Positions 17,121 through 25,889 of a stretch of 36,859 bases of DNA are shown piece by piece. The notes under the pieces were generated by a model that saw only the letters and a list, made by a program, of their open reading frames with translations, was not told the origin of the DNA and made no database searches. Position numbers and translations under genes: made by a program. The first letter of the stretch is position 1. Every line of letters starts with the position of its first letter. This stretch comes from Bacillota bacterium (GTDB taxonomy: Bacteria; Bacillota; Sulfobacillia; Sulfobacillales; Sulfobacillaceae): the NCBI GenBank assembly GCA_021797515.1, contig JAJZZP010000130.1:1-36859 (forward strand), read 5' to 3'.

Positions 17121-18084
17121 TGAGAGTCCTCCCTTTGCCATTAATATCTTACGTTTCGCCTAACAGGGACAAAATTCCTGCCTGGACGCGGCGTTTACCC
17201 AAATTAGGCCACCGGCACATAAGCACGGATCGGGCCAACTATGGGCAACTCCGCATTGATGTTTAATTCTCTAGCCAATATTATGTCATAGTGGTGACCA
17301 CGCAATATCAGTTCCTTGCCCGAAGATAGCGCTGCCACGGTAGTGGGAGATGCAAGCAATCCAATGGCTGTCAGGAAACATGGACAAGACAGCCCCCGCA
17401 CCGAAGAAACCCATCGTTCCATTGTTCCTCCAGGGCAATGATTCCAATAGATTGATAATGAGCTTTGAGATGCCTGGCTAAAACCGCAGGGTTTTTAAAC
17501 AATCTTCGTAAAACCCGGTAGGGTAATTTAAAATTTCTTGTACCGGGTCCACCATTAAGTGTTGTAATTTCTAAGGGTGATTCGATGGGATGAGTCAGTA
17601 TCGGTGCCGGAGAGGCGGGGACAGCATCCGGCCCCGCAACGTACCGATATCGATATCGATGGCGGTGCTAAATGATAACACTGCAATACCAACCATAGCT
17701 TTGACTACAGGATCCAAAATTTTGAACTCGAATACGCTCGAATCCATACAGGATCCAAATATGAAAAATGCTCATAAATCGCCACTGCTCATGTGAGACA
17801 GGGGGGAGTTATGTTGCGTACCTCTCGGTTTACCGCCTGTAGTGCAGATCTGCCGGTTTGGGTTCCGTTATTACTGGCCCTATTTAACCAGGCTGGTTAG
17901 TAAAGAGACGGCAAACGAGGCCCGGATGGTCATGGTTAGTTGAGCCCTTTGGGAAAGAATAGGGGGGTCATTAGTGCCTAGTTAGGTTTCTCCGGTTCCA
18001 GTAGACTCAGAACTGGCTTCATAAGAGATTCATTAAATACGACGTCAATTCCTAGACCAATCTTCTAATAAGGAGGGAATCACC
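17121..18084. other. Long intergenic region upstream of the Tat/molybdoenzyme operon
   Basis: This 960-bp region has no intact gene. It contains two overlapping minus-strand frames described separately (17371-17747). It also has a hairpin AAAACC-gcag-GGTTTT (about 17480-17495), an 8-bp inverted repeat ACCCGGTA/TACCGGGT (17513-17520 and 17541-17548), and a 29-codon ORF at 17811-17900 with a poor ribosome-binding site. The last 180 bp before tatA should hold the operon's promoter, but no convincing -35/-10 pair was seen, consistent with an activator-dependent promoter. Confidence 0.4.
17371..17747 (-). pseudogene. Unidentified frameshifted gene (two overlapping frames)
   Basis: A 50-codon ORF (17595-17747, ATG at 17747) reads MDSSVFEFKILDPVVKAMVG and then IAVLSFSTAIDIDIG. 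A different minus-strand frame is open from 17667 to the TGA at 17371-17373 without any start codon, and it reads in parts as PILTHPIESPLEITTLNGG, KLPYRVLRRLFKNPAVLAR and HYQSIGIIALEEQWNDGF. Both parts look protein-like, and a single frameshift around 17600-17660 would join them into roughly 120-130 residues. I do not recognise the family. It could be a decayed gene, or the apparent frames could be fortuitous. Confidence 0.35.
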
Positions 18085-18294
18085 ATGTTAGATGACTTAT
18101 TAACCCCGGTACATTTGGTGTTTATTCTCATTTTGGCGCTCCTGATTTTTGGGCCCCGTAGGCTGCCAGAAATAGGGGCATCGTTAGGGAAGGGAATCCG
18201 GGAATTTCGCCAGGCAATGACGCAATTGGGACAGGTGCCTGACAAGAAAGAAGTTACCACGTCCGCTACCTCGCCGATTGACTCATCTAAATAA
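18085..18294 (+). CDS. tatA: Twin-arginine translocase TatA/E subunit
   Basis: A 69-residue protein. A single N-terminal transmembrane helix (about residues 9-25) is followed by the FGPRRLPEIG hinge and the amphipathic helix SLGKGIREFRQAM, then a short hydrophilic tail. This is the exact layout of TatA/TatE, which polymerises to form the Tat export path. AAGGAGGG precedes the ATG at good spacing. It is the first gene of an operon whose catalytic subunit has a Tat signal and whose last gene is tatC, so it is probably a dedicated translocase component. No tatB is present in the window. Confidence 0.92.
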   Translation: MLDDLLTPVHLVFILILALLIFGPRRLPEIGASLGKGIREFRQAMTQLGQVPDKKEVTTSATSPIDSSK

Positions 18295-18308
18295 AGGAGA
18301 AGACCGAT

Positions 18309-19304
18309 ATGGCTACGGAAGACTCTCCAGTATCAGATGCTGCCCATAGCGATGTGTCGGCTTCCCGAAAAGATGCCGTGCTCAAAGGGGTAGTTGTCGG
18401 GATCGGCATAAGTTTGCCTCTAATTTTACCGCATAAAGCAAGGGCAATCAGCAAGCCCACGGTAGGACCCCATGTGAACCCTGCCAAGAATATGAGTTGG
18501 GAAGGGTGGGATAATGCCCGCCTGGACATACCTGATGGGTGGGACAATTGGCAGACCATTCTAAATCCAGACCATCTTCCCATTTATCATGATCAGTTCC
18601 AACGCATTGACCAATCACATCCTAAACATCATTGGGTGATGGTAATTGATTTGAGAAGATGTATTGGTTGCCAATCCTGCGTGGTGGCCTGCAAATCGGA
18701 AAACAATGTGCCCCTTGGCGTCTATCGCACTTGGGTGGATGTCTACCAAACCGGGGATACCGTTCCAGATCCCGATGGTGACATTGTTGTGGACGGAGAA
18801 CGCTACCGTCAAGACGTTCGGGTGATGAATGTCCCCAAATTGTGCAATCATTGTGATGATCCTCCCTGTGTCGATGTGTGCCCGGTAAAGGCGACTTATA
18901 AACGGGAAGACGGGATCGTTTTGGTAGATCCTGAGCTCTGTATCGGGTGCGGAACCTGCGTCAACGCCTGCCCTTATGACGCCCGTTTCTTGAACCCGGT
19001 ATCCCATACGGCAGATAAGTGCACGTTCTGCGTCGAGCGCGTTGATGAAGGGTTGCTGCCCGCCTGTGTCACTACCTGTGTTGGTCGGGCTCGTATTTTT
19101 GGTGACGCCAATGATCCCGACAGCGAAGTATCGCATTTGCTGGCAGAGTACCCGCATGTGGTAAGGCACCCTGATTTCGGCACCAATCCTCAAGTGTTTT
19201 ACATCGGCATGAGCGGTGAAATCTCGACAATTGATGATCCGTCCATTCAACATATGGTGTTTACCTACACCAGCAATGCCGATAGCACATTAGCTGTGAA
19301 GTAG
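18309..19304 (+). CDS. 4Fe-4S electron-transfer subunit of the molybdoenzyme (TtrB/PsrB/DmsB-like)
   Basis: A 331-residue ferredoxin-type subunit with sixteen cysteines in four groups: CIGCQSCVVAC, CNHCDDPPCVDVCP, CIGCGTCVNACP and CTFC...C...C. That is the four-[4Fe-4S] pattern of DMSO-reductase-family beta subunits. Upstream of these, residues 20-47 form a hydrophobic helix preceded by SRKDAVLKG, which resembles a Tat signal with R-K in place of the usual twin arginine, ending near HKARA. TtrB proteins also carry Tat signals, so extracytoplasmic location is likely. The subunit passes electrons between the membrane anchor and the Mo subunit. AAAGGAG precedes the start, and it is 14 bp after tatA. 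Confidence 0.9.
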   Translation: MATEDSPVSDAAHSDVSASRKDAVLKGVVVGIGISLPLILPHKARAISKPTVGPHVNPAKNMSWEGWDNARLDIPDGWDNWQTILNPDHLPIYHDQFQRIDQSHPKHHWVMVIDLRRCIGCQSCVVACKSENNVPLGVYRTWVDVYQTGDTVPDPDGDIVVDGERYRQDVRVMNVPKLCNHCDDPPCVDVCPVKATYKREDGIVLVDPELCIGCGTCVNACPYDARFLNPVSHTADKCTFCVERVDEGLLPACVTTCVGRARIFGDANDPDSEVSHLLAEYPHVVRHPDFGTNPQVFYIGMSGEISTIDDPSIQHMVFTYTSNADSTLAVK

Positions 19305-19330
19305 TTTCGGTGAAGAAAGGAGTATTCATT

Positions 19331-20563
19331 ATGCCTCTTCAGTCGGGTTCGTTGCTGGGGCTGGAACATGTGTATTGGGGGATTCTTATTGTAATCTACC
19401 CTTACTTGTCGGGTCTGGTAGCAGGGTCTTTTATTGTGGGATCACTGTCGAAGGTATTTGGTGCGAAGCAATTTGAACCTTTGGCCAAATTAGCCGCAAT
19501 TGTTACGTTGGCCTTCTTGCTCATAGCCGCTTTAGCTCCTTTGGCTGACGCACGACAACCCTCGCGTTTTTTGGAGTTGTACTCACGACCGCATGTTCCG
19601 TATGCCCCGATGGGACTCTTTACCTTGATTTGGACCACCTATGTACTATTGGCCTTGGCCGAAACGTATTTCATTTTCCGGCAAGGTAACATCTATATGG
19701 CCGAACACGCATCGGGATGGCGGCGGACGTGGCATCGATGGTTGACCTTGGGGTGGCGCAATGTGTCGCCTAAAGCCTTGCACCGAGAGCACGTTGTGCT
19801 GTTATTCCTAGCCGGGTTTGGCATATTCTTGGCATTCGCCTTTCATGGGTACATCGGCTTCATTTTTGGCGCGTTAAAAGCTCGCCATTTATGGAGTAAT
19901 CCGTTGATGATGCCCTTGTTTATTGTCTCCGCGATTGTCTCCGGTATTGCTTTGATGATTATTGCCTATGTTGGCATTGTGGGCGGTCTGGTATCCCGGA
20001 AAAAGGTGGATCCCAAAATTGTATCGGGACTGACTAATTTGTTGATGTGGACCATCTTTGTCGACTTGTTCCTTGATATCGTGGACTTCTTGAATTCTGG
20101 AGTTCAAGCGTATGCTAGTGGCCCGGTCTATGACGGGTTTCACGCAATTTTCATGGGAGGACCGTTGACATTTATGTATTGGGGACTGCAATTGGGTTTT
20201 TTAACAGTCGCTTTGATTATGACCTTTTTTCCTGCGGTTCGTCGTTCGCGGTGGTGGGCCAGTGTGGCCAGTTTACTGGTCCTCATTAGTGTGTATGCAA
20301 TGCGCTACGACACCGTGATTGGCGGGCAACTACAACCCAAAGTGTCGCAAGGCTTAGTGCAATATAGCCCCCCATGGCTCGGCCATGATAGTGTGCAAAC
20401 GGTGATTGGGATCTTTGCGATAGCGGTGTTGCTGATCGCCTTACAGCTATTATTGTTGCCTTGGGATGAGTCTTGGATGGAGCATTGGGTTCACCATAGC
20501 CAGGCAACGCGGGTGAGGCCTAAACCCCAACATGCCACCATAGCTGAGAAGGAGGGACTCTAA
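19331..20563 (+). CDS. NrfD/PsrC-type membrane anchor (quinone-interacting) subunit
   Basis: A 410-residue integral membrane protein with about nine hydrophobic helices, matching NrfD/PsrC/TtrC subunits that exchange electrons with the quinone pool. The start is ATG 19331, with AAAGGAG 9 nt upstream; the GTG at 19310 lies upstream of that site. It is separated from the next gene by a single base. A GGPLTFMYWGLQLGF stretch before helix 7 and the acidic residues in helix 6 (VDLFLDIVDF) are typical of the family's quinone/proton region. No heme ligands can be assigned with certainty. Confidence 0.88.
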   Translation: MPLQSGSLLGLEHVYWGILIVIYPYLSGLVAGSFIVGSLSKVFGAKQFEPLAKLAAIVTLAFLLIAALAPLADARQPSRFLELYSRPHVPYAPMGLFTLIWTTYVLLALAETYFIFRQGNIYMAEHASGWRRTWHRWLTLGWRNVSPKALHREHVVLLFLAGFGIFLAFAFHGYIGFIFGALKARHLWSNPLMMPLFIVSAIVSGIALMIIAYVGIVGGLVSRKKVDPKIVSGLTNLLMWTIFVDLFLDIVDFLNSGVQAYASGPVYDGFHAIFMGGPLTFMYWGLQLGFLTVALIMTFFPAVRRSRWWASVASLLVLISVYAMRYDTVIGGQLQPKVSQGLVQYSPPWLGHDSVQTVIGIFAIAVLLIALQLLLLPWDESWMEHWVHHSQATRVRPKPQHATIAEKEGL

Positions 20564-20564
20564 G

Positions 20565-23500
20565 ATGAGTTTGACCGACAAAGAAGTTTCTCGTCGGGCC
20601 TTTGTGGTGGGGTCCGTCGGGGCCGCCAGTGCGTTAACTAGTGTGTGGGGGGCATGGCCCTGGTTAGGCGGCATGTTTCATCGTCGCGGCACATATACCT
20701 ATCCGATGCGAACGGAATTATGGAAAGATGTGGCTGTTCGTTATAGTGTTTGCAAACAGTGTCGCAGTGACTGCGGGTTAGAAGCACGGGTTTTCAATGG
20801 CGTTCTTCTCAAACTTGATGGAAATCCCTATCACCCAAATACCACGCAGCCGCAACTGCCCTATGCAACATCTGTGGAAGAGTCCTTGCACGCTACCGTG
20901 GCGCATTCGCTCTGTGCCCGTGGCCAGGCTGGGCGCCAAACCGTGTATGATCGGTATCGGGTATTTTTCCCCTTAAAACGCTCTGGCCCGCGTGGTTCTG
21001 GGCAATGGAAGACCATCAGTTGGGATCAACTGATCCAGGAAGTGACCCAAGGCGGGTATTTGTTCCGCAATGTCCCCGGGGAAACCCACCGCTATGTAGA
21101 AGGATTTAACGATTTATGGAAAAACGGACAGGGTCCTAACATCCCTCTTGATGCCAAACATCCTGATCTCGGACCGATCACGAACCAATTCGTTCTCTAC
21201 TGGGGAAGGTCAGAACCGGGATTGTCTACTTTTTTGACGCGGTTCGTTACCTCGTACGGATCGGTAAATGCTCTACCCCATGTGGGAATTTGCGATCTGA
21301 ATCATCATGTGGCCACGATGCAATCGTTAAATGGCAAAATCGCCATGATGAAACCAGATGTGGATCAATCGGAATTCATTATCTTCTTCGGGGTCAACGT
21401 CTACAATGCAAACTTTCCGATGCAGACAATTGCCAGAAAAGTGGCAGATGCATCTGCGCAAGGAACTTTGCAGTTTGTGTTAGTGGACCCCAACACACCC
21501 AATTCAGGAGGGCGGGCCGCCCGTCATGTGAAGATTCAACCTGGCGGTGATGGCGGCTTGGTGATGGGGATGATTCGCCATATTGTGGAAAACGGGAGAT
21601 ATAACGCGCCATTTTTATCCTATCCAAGTTACCAAGCCGCGCAAAATGCCGGGGAACTTGATTTTACCAATGCGAGCTGGTTAGTTATTCGGGATCCGGT
21701 CCGTGCGGACCACGGACAATTTGTGACCGCAGCCCAAGCCGGACTGGTGCCAGCTACCGATGCGAACGCTCTGCAACCGGTGGTATTAGATGAGACGTCA
21801 GGAAAACCGATGCTGGCGACATCAAGTGTTCGAGCGAAATTATGGCCCTCTCGACGTTTGTCCTTGACTACAGTAACCGTCAACGGGATTGCATGTCAGA
21901 CGGCCTTTCAGGTCTTGTATGCTGAGGCGGCATCGCATTCATATGAAGAATATGCGCGGTATGCGGGCATTCCTGAATCCACCATTCACGAATTGGCCGA
22001 TGCATTTACCAGTCATGGCCGAAAAGCGGCCGCGGATTTTTACCGCGGACCGGCTATGCACACCAATGGCGTTTATGCGGGGCGAGGCGTCATGACCCTG
22101 AACTTTTTAATTGGGAATATTGACAGGGCGGGTGGATATATCGTCGGGGGTGCGCCGGCAGACTTCATGGGCGGATACAAAGGGGCACCGTACGATTTGG
22201 CCAAATGGCCTGGAGCGAAACAGACCGTGCCAGCAGGAGTAAAGATATCCAGAGAAGGATCGTTTTACGAAGACACGTCGCTATATCAGGACGCCGTTGC
22301 CGCGGGCCGCAATCCATTTCCCACGCCCCGTCCCTGGTATCCCTTTGGTTTTGGGATTTGGCACGAAATTTTTGCTGGAGCCTGGTATCAATATCCATAT
22401 CCTGTAAAGATTCTTTTTCAGCAGGAGGCCAATCCTGCGTTCTCTGCGCCACCTGCTATGGGGGGGCATCCGGATGAATCACTGCCTTGGTTCCGGATGA
22501 TTAAGGATTTGGACAAGGTGCAGCTCTATATTGCCAGTGACATTTTGATCTCGGAGTCATCGCAATATGCCGATTATATTGTCCCCGACACCACCTATCT
22601 TGAAAATTGGGGAATGCTGCCAGGCTTTCCCACCGTGCCCACCGGGGTGATTGGCATCCGGCAACCAGTCATCGAACCGTTGACAGCGAAAACTCCCAGT
22701 GGTGAGTCCATGTCAGTGGAGCAATTTTTTATCGACGTGGCCATGACGCTTAAGATGCCTGGTTTTGGTCCGCATGCCTTCATGGAGGGGGGCTCGTTAA
22801 CTCGTCGGGAAGACTATTACCTTAAGATGGTAGCGAACGTGGCGTACTACCCCAATTATCATGCACGGGTGGGCCAGCAGTTGGTGTTGACCGGTCCAGT
22901 ACCCAATGCTTCTACGGCTAGGGAAATTGCAGCGGCGCAACGATGGCAGAGCAAATATAGTGCGGCATTGACTCCGGCTGAATGGCAAAAGGCTGGTTAT
23001 GTATTGTCGCGAGGCGGACGATTCGAAGATTATGATGTTGGGTATCTGCCAGCGCCGGTTCCCCAAATCATGACCTACCAGTACGGTCAAGGCAAAGAGC
23101 CTTGCCAACTCTATAACGCTACTCTGGTTAAAACCCATAACACCCTCACCGGGGGTCGGTTTAATCCGGTGGCCGCATGGCATCCCGTAACCCTCTTCGA
23201 CGGCACTGTATTAGATGATGTCGATAGTCCAAAACAATATCCTTACTTACTGTCGAGTTATAAGCAGCCCATTCATAGCAAGGCGCGAACCTGGGCGGAT
23301 CCGTGGCTGGTAGAGTTGATGCCTATTGGATATTTGGACATCAATCCACTGGATGCACGACGATTGGGACTGCAAGACGGAGACTGGGTCAGGGTATGGT
23401 CGGCAACCTATCCCGACGGGATCAAAGCACCCATACGTATTATGCCTGGAGTGCGGTTAGGGGTGGTCAGTTTTCCGCAACCTTATGGGCATTGGCATTA

Positions 23501-23726
23501 CGATGCGGGAAACTGGACCATTAATGGGCGCACGTTTCATGGCGATAGCCATCTCATAACGCCAGTACGGTTAAATGCCCTGATGCGACGGGACCCACAG
23601 TTGACCGACTCCCAAGGCTGGGGCACGTGCATGGTTGATCCGGTGGGTGGCGGCGCCGACTATTTCAGCACCCGTGTGGCACTGGAAAAAACTACGCCAG
23701 AGCCACTCAATCCATTAGTCGTCTAG
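20565..23726 (+). CDS. Tat-exported molybdopterin oxidoreductase, tetrathionate/sulfur reductase-like catalytic subunit
   Basis: A 1053-residue enzyme of the DMSO-reductase superfamily. The N-terminus has a Tat signal, SRRAFVVG (twin Arg at 10-11) plus a hydrophobic stretch. A [4Fe-4S] site is formed by Cys63, Cys66, Cys70 and Cys117 (CKQCRSDC, then SLCARG). The likely Mo ligand is Cys243 in HVGICDLNHH. Molybdopterin-binding motifs follow, including YIVPDTTYLENWG near 670 and the C-terminal dinucleotide-binding domain (LDINPLDARRLGLQDGDWV). Large size, cysteine ligation and partnership with TtrB- and NrfD-type subunits point to the TtrA/SreA/ArrA branch: tetrathionate, sulfur/polysulfide or related oxyanion reduction, or the reverse. 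The substrate cannot be fixed from sequence. The start has AAGGAGGG upstream. Confidence 0.88.
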   Translation: MSLTDKEVSRRAFVVGSVGAASALTSVWGAWPWLGGMFHRRGTYTYPMRTELWKDVAVRYSVCKQCRSDCGLEARVFNGVLLKLDGNPYHPNTTQPQLPYATSVEESLHATVAHSLCARGQAGRQTVYDRYRVFFPLKRSGPRGSGQWKTISWDQLIQEVTQGGYLFRNVPGETHRYVEGFNDLWKNGQGPNIPLDAKHPDLGPITNQFVLYWGRSEPGLSTFLTRFVTSYGSVNALPHVGICDLNHHVATMQSLNGKIAMMKPDVDQSEFIIFFGVNVYNANFPMQTIARKVADASAQGTLQFVLVDPNTPNSGGRAARHVKIQPGGDGGLVMGMIRHIVENGRYNAPFLSYPSYQAAQNAGELDFTNASWLVIRDPVRADHGQFVTAAQAGLVPATDANALQPVVLDETSGKPMLATSSVRAKLWPSRRLSLTTVTVNGIACQTAFQVLYAEAASHSYEEYARYAGIPESTIHELADAFTSHGRKAAADFYRGPAMHTNGVYAGRGVMTLNFLIGNIDRAGGYIVGGAPADFMGGYKGAPYDLAKWPGAKQTVPAGVKISREGSFYEDTSLYQDAVAAGRNPFPTPRPWYPFGFGIWHEIFAGAWYQYPYPVKILFQQEANPAFSAPPAMGGHPDESLPWFRMIKDLDKVQLYIASDILISESSQYADYIVPDTTYLENWGMLPGFPTVPTGVIGIRQPVIEPLTAKTPSGESMSVEQFFIDVAMTLKMPGFGPHAFMEGGSLTRREDYYLKMVANVAYYPNYHARVGQQLVLTGPVPNASTAREIAAAQRWQSKYSAALTPAEWQKAGYVLSRGGRFEDYDVGYLPAPVPQIMTYQYGQGKEPCQLYNATLVKTHNTLTGGRFNPVAAWHPVTLFDGTVLDDVDSPKQYPYLLSSYKQPIHSKARTWADPWLVELMPIGYLDINPLDARRLGLQDGDWVRVWSATYPDGIKAPIRIMPGVRLGVVSFPQPYGHWHYDAGNWTINGRTFHGDSHLITPVRLNALMRRDPQLTDSQGWGTCMVDPVGGGADYFSTRVALEKTTPEPLNPLVV

Positions 23727-23744
23727 ACAAGGAGGCAATGTGTT

Positions 23745-24353
23745 ATGGATTCCCCGATGATAATACCGAGTGAGGATGACCGAGCCGTCTCAGAACTCTT
23801 GTGGTTTTGGGCGGCCATCTTTGATGGGCCGCCATCCGATGAGGTGTGGGGTCAGATGCATCGGGTGTGGACATCTCTGCAGGATGCCGGCGTCAAGGAC
23901 GCACTGCCGGCTCTGAACACTGCGGAACTAGCACGAGAATATGAAGCGTGGCTATTAATCCCCTATGGGAAAAATCCCACCAGTCCCTATGACGACTCTG
24001 AAACCCAACTGGCTGATGGAACCATGGATTTGTGGATATTGGCCGCTGCCTTGGAAGTGCCATGGCAGAAAGAACGATATATCCCGGGACGTGCCTATCC
24101 GATCCGGCCGGATCACCTGAGTGTTTTGTTGGCGCTTTGGGCGGTGTTAATTCCCTTACCTTTCGAATGGGAAATTGCCGGTCAGCCAGTGGGCAAGTGG
24201 AAAAAGACGGTAGGAAATGCTGTATGCGGCATTCTCGGGCGCCTGTCACAACAGATGCCCGATGGTACAGGGTACCAGGGACTAGCCCATGCCGCGTTGA
24301 GCTATTCTCGTCAGGTGATGGACTGGGATACGGAAACTATTAATCGTTCCTGA
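23745..24353 (+). CDS. TorD/DmsD-family molybdoenzyme maturation chaperone
   Basis: A 202-residue, largely helical, cytoplasmic protein with the TorD-family pattern: an acidic N-terminal region, EYEAWLLIPYGKNPTSPYDD (family E...LF.g....P.py.S.y) and a later PIRPDHLSVLLALWAVL segment matching the conserved ...D.H...EL.f...L helix. Such chaperones bind the twin-arginine signal of the catalytic subunit and hold it until the Mo cofactor is inserted. It follows the catalytic-subunit gene by 18 bp, with AAGGAGG before the ATG, so its client is almost certainly the 20565 gene product. Confidence 0.82.
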   Translation: MDSPMIIPSEDDRAVSELLWFWAAIFDGPPSDEVWGQMHRVWTSLQDAGVKDALPALNTAELAREYEAWLLIPYGKNPTSPYDDSETQLADGTMDLWILAAALEVPWQKERYIPGRAYPIRPDHLSVLLALWAVLIPLPFEWEIAGQPVGKWKKTVGNAVCGILGRLSQQMPDGTGYQGLAHAALSYSRQVMDWDTETINRS

Positions 24354-24444
24354 GGGATCGTATATTGCCGTGGTCTGTATGGTTTAGAGCAGACTGCGGC
24401 GGTGTGGAAGGCGGCGAGAACATTGTTGGGAAAGAGGTGCCTTC

Positions 24445-25239
24445 ATGGCAATACCACTACGGGGACCTAATGCACGTCAAAGGGACACTGGCCATAGCAA
24501 TCCCGAGCGCATTATGTCTATTACTGCGCATCTCGACGAATTGCGGCGCCGTCTCATGCGGGCTATCGCGAGCACGTTAATGGCTGCCGCGGGATTAGCG
24601 ACTGTTTGGAAACGCCTGCTCCACATGGTGCTATGGCCGTGGCTCTGGGCAGAGGTGGGACGCAAAGCGGTGACGCATCCCATGTTGTTGACATTATCAC
24701 CAACCGAACCCTTTTTTACGGTGATCAATGTGGTATTAGCGGTTGCCGTGGTTTTAACCTCTCCGATTTGGGTGTACGAGTTATGGATGTACCTAGCGCC
24801 GGTGCTTCCGATGGCACACCGACGGTGGGTCGGACAGGCACTGGCCGTGGGACTGGTTTTGTTTTGGATCGGGGTAGGATTTTCCTTTGGGTTGTTAATA
24901 CCGGCTTCTCTGCGGTTTTTATTGACATTTGCTTCGACTGTCTTTACGGAATCTTTACGAGCTGGTTACTATTTGGGATTCGTTACCACCTTTAGTTTGG
25001 CATTTGGCTTGCTCTTTACCATTCCAACGTGGATGGGAGTGGCGGTCAAACTGGGGTGGATTCGGATGGACCAACTTCGTAAAGGTCGAAGGATGGCGTT
25101 GTTTGCTAGCGCCGTGTTGGCGGCCGCCGTGGTGCCCTCGCAAGACCCGCTGACGCTTGCCGCCGCAATCCTACCCGTCTATGGATTATACGAAGCGACC
25201 GTACAATTGAGCCGATGGATTCGGCCTTTGGAGCACTAG
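24445..25239 (+). CDS. tatC: Twin-arginine translocase TatC subunit
   Basis: A 264-residue polytopic protein. The conserved N-terminal HLDELRRRLMRAI motif starts near residue 28, and LSPTEPFFT follows after helix 1 (TatC family L.P.E.F). Six hydrophobic segments are visible. TatC binds twin-arginine signals and recruits TatA. The gene lies 91 bp after the chaperone gene, on the same strand. ATG 24445 has AGAGGTG just upstream; an internal ATG at 24514 would give the more usual short N-terminus but lacks a good site. The C-terminal cluster PSQDPLTLAAAILPVYGLYE is the family's last-helix signature, with S/Q/D in the usual P..Dp..q...a.P...LYE. Confidence 0.92.
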   Translation: MAIPLRGPNARQRDTGHSNPERIMSITAHLDELRRRLMRAIASTLMAAAGLATVWKRLLHMVLWPWLWAEVGRKAVTHPMLLTLSPTEPFFTVINVVLAVAVVLTSPIWVYELWMYLAPVLPMAHRRWVGQALAVGLVLFWIGVGFSFGLLIPASLRFLLTFASTVFTESLRAGYYLGFVTTFSLAFGLLFTIPTWMGVAVKLGWIRMDQLRKGRRMALFASAVLAAAVVPSQDPLTLAAAILPVYGLYEATVQLSRWIRPLEH

Positions 25240-25889
25240 AATCCGGCACTAACACTCTCCACCCTATCGGAATCTAAATTAGGGGATGGGGTCGTGAAGT
25301 AACGGCGGGTTGCACTAATTTACAATATGTAAACCAAAGAATTACACTGTAATACCTAAAGTCAAAATGTGACGGTCCTGTAATTGCATTGCCCGGATTC
25401 TTGTTCCGCCCAGCCGAGAAGCCCGCATAGGGCAATCGCATCAGGTTGATCGGGATGAGGTACCTGACGCGCTTGAAGGCGACGACCCCCAGATTGCACC
25501 ATCCGAGATGGTCGGCCCGATCGTCTGGGGCACCGGTATCTCGCGTTCGGGCGTGTTCGGTAGTTCCTTAATGCGTATGGCACTAAGCCAGTTCACCCCA
25601 TGTCCTCGTGATCGAGCTCTAGCGTAACTTTGTGCAATAGCAGATGGTAAATCAGCGCATAGCATATCCCGCGTGTCATAATGCGCCGATAAAAACTATC
25701 TGGAAGCTTGCCGTGTACAAGCATGTCAAATCTACCCTAACTTTTTTGGGGAGATTGAGGCGTCCATGGAGGCAAAACCAGACGGTATGGAGTTGCCAAA
25801 ATGTGGAGCCCAATATTGGAACACTCTGGTGGGCCTATCATACGCTGGGGTTGAGATCTCTAAGTTAGATTGCACCGGGGGAATGATCA
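25240..25889. other. 650-bp gap with a start-less open frame, no intact gene
   Basis: The plus-strand frame 25373-25627 is open for 84 codons but contains no usable start. It reads in parts as HQVDRDEVPDALEGDDPQI and MVGPIVWGTGISRSGVFG. Minus-strand frames in the same high-GC block are also open. The block is richer in GC than the AT-rich 25300-25370 stretch before it, suggesting a decayed gene. I recognise no family. No clear terminator for the preceding operon was found. Confidence 0.35.

Noticed and set aside
17811-17900. 29-codon ORF before tatA as a leader peptide
   Set aside because: The purine-rich stretch is too close to the ATG, and no attenuator hairpins follow before tatA.
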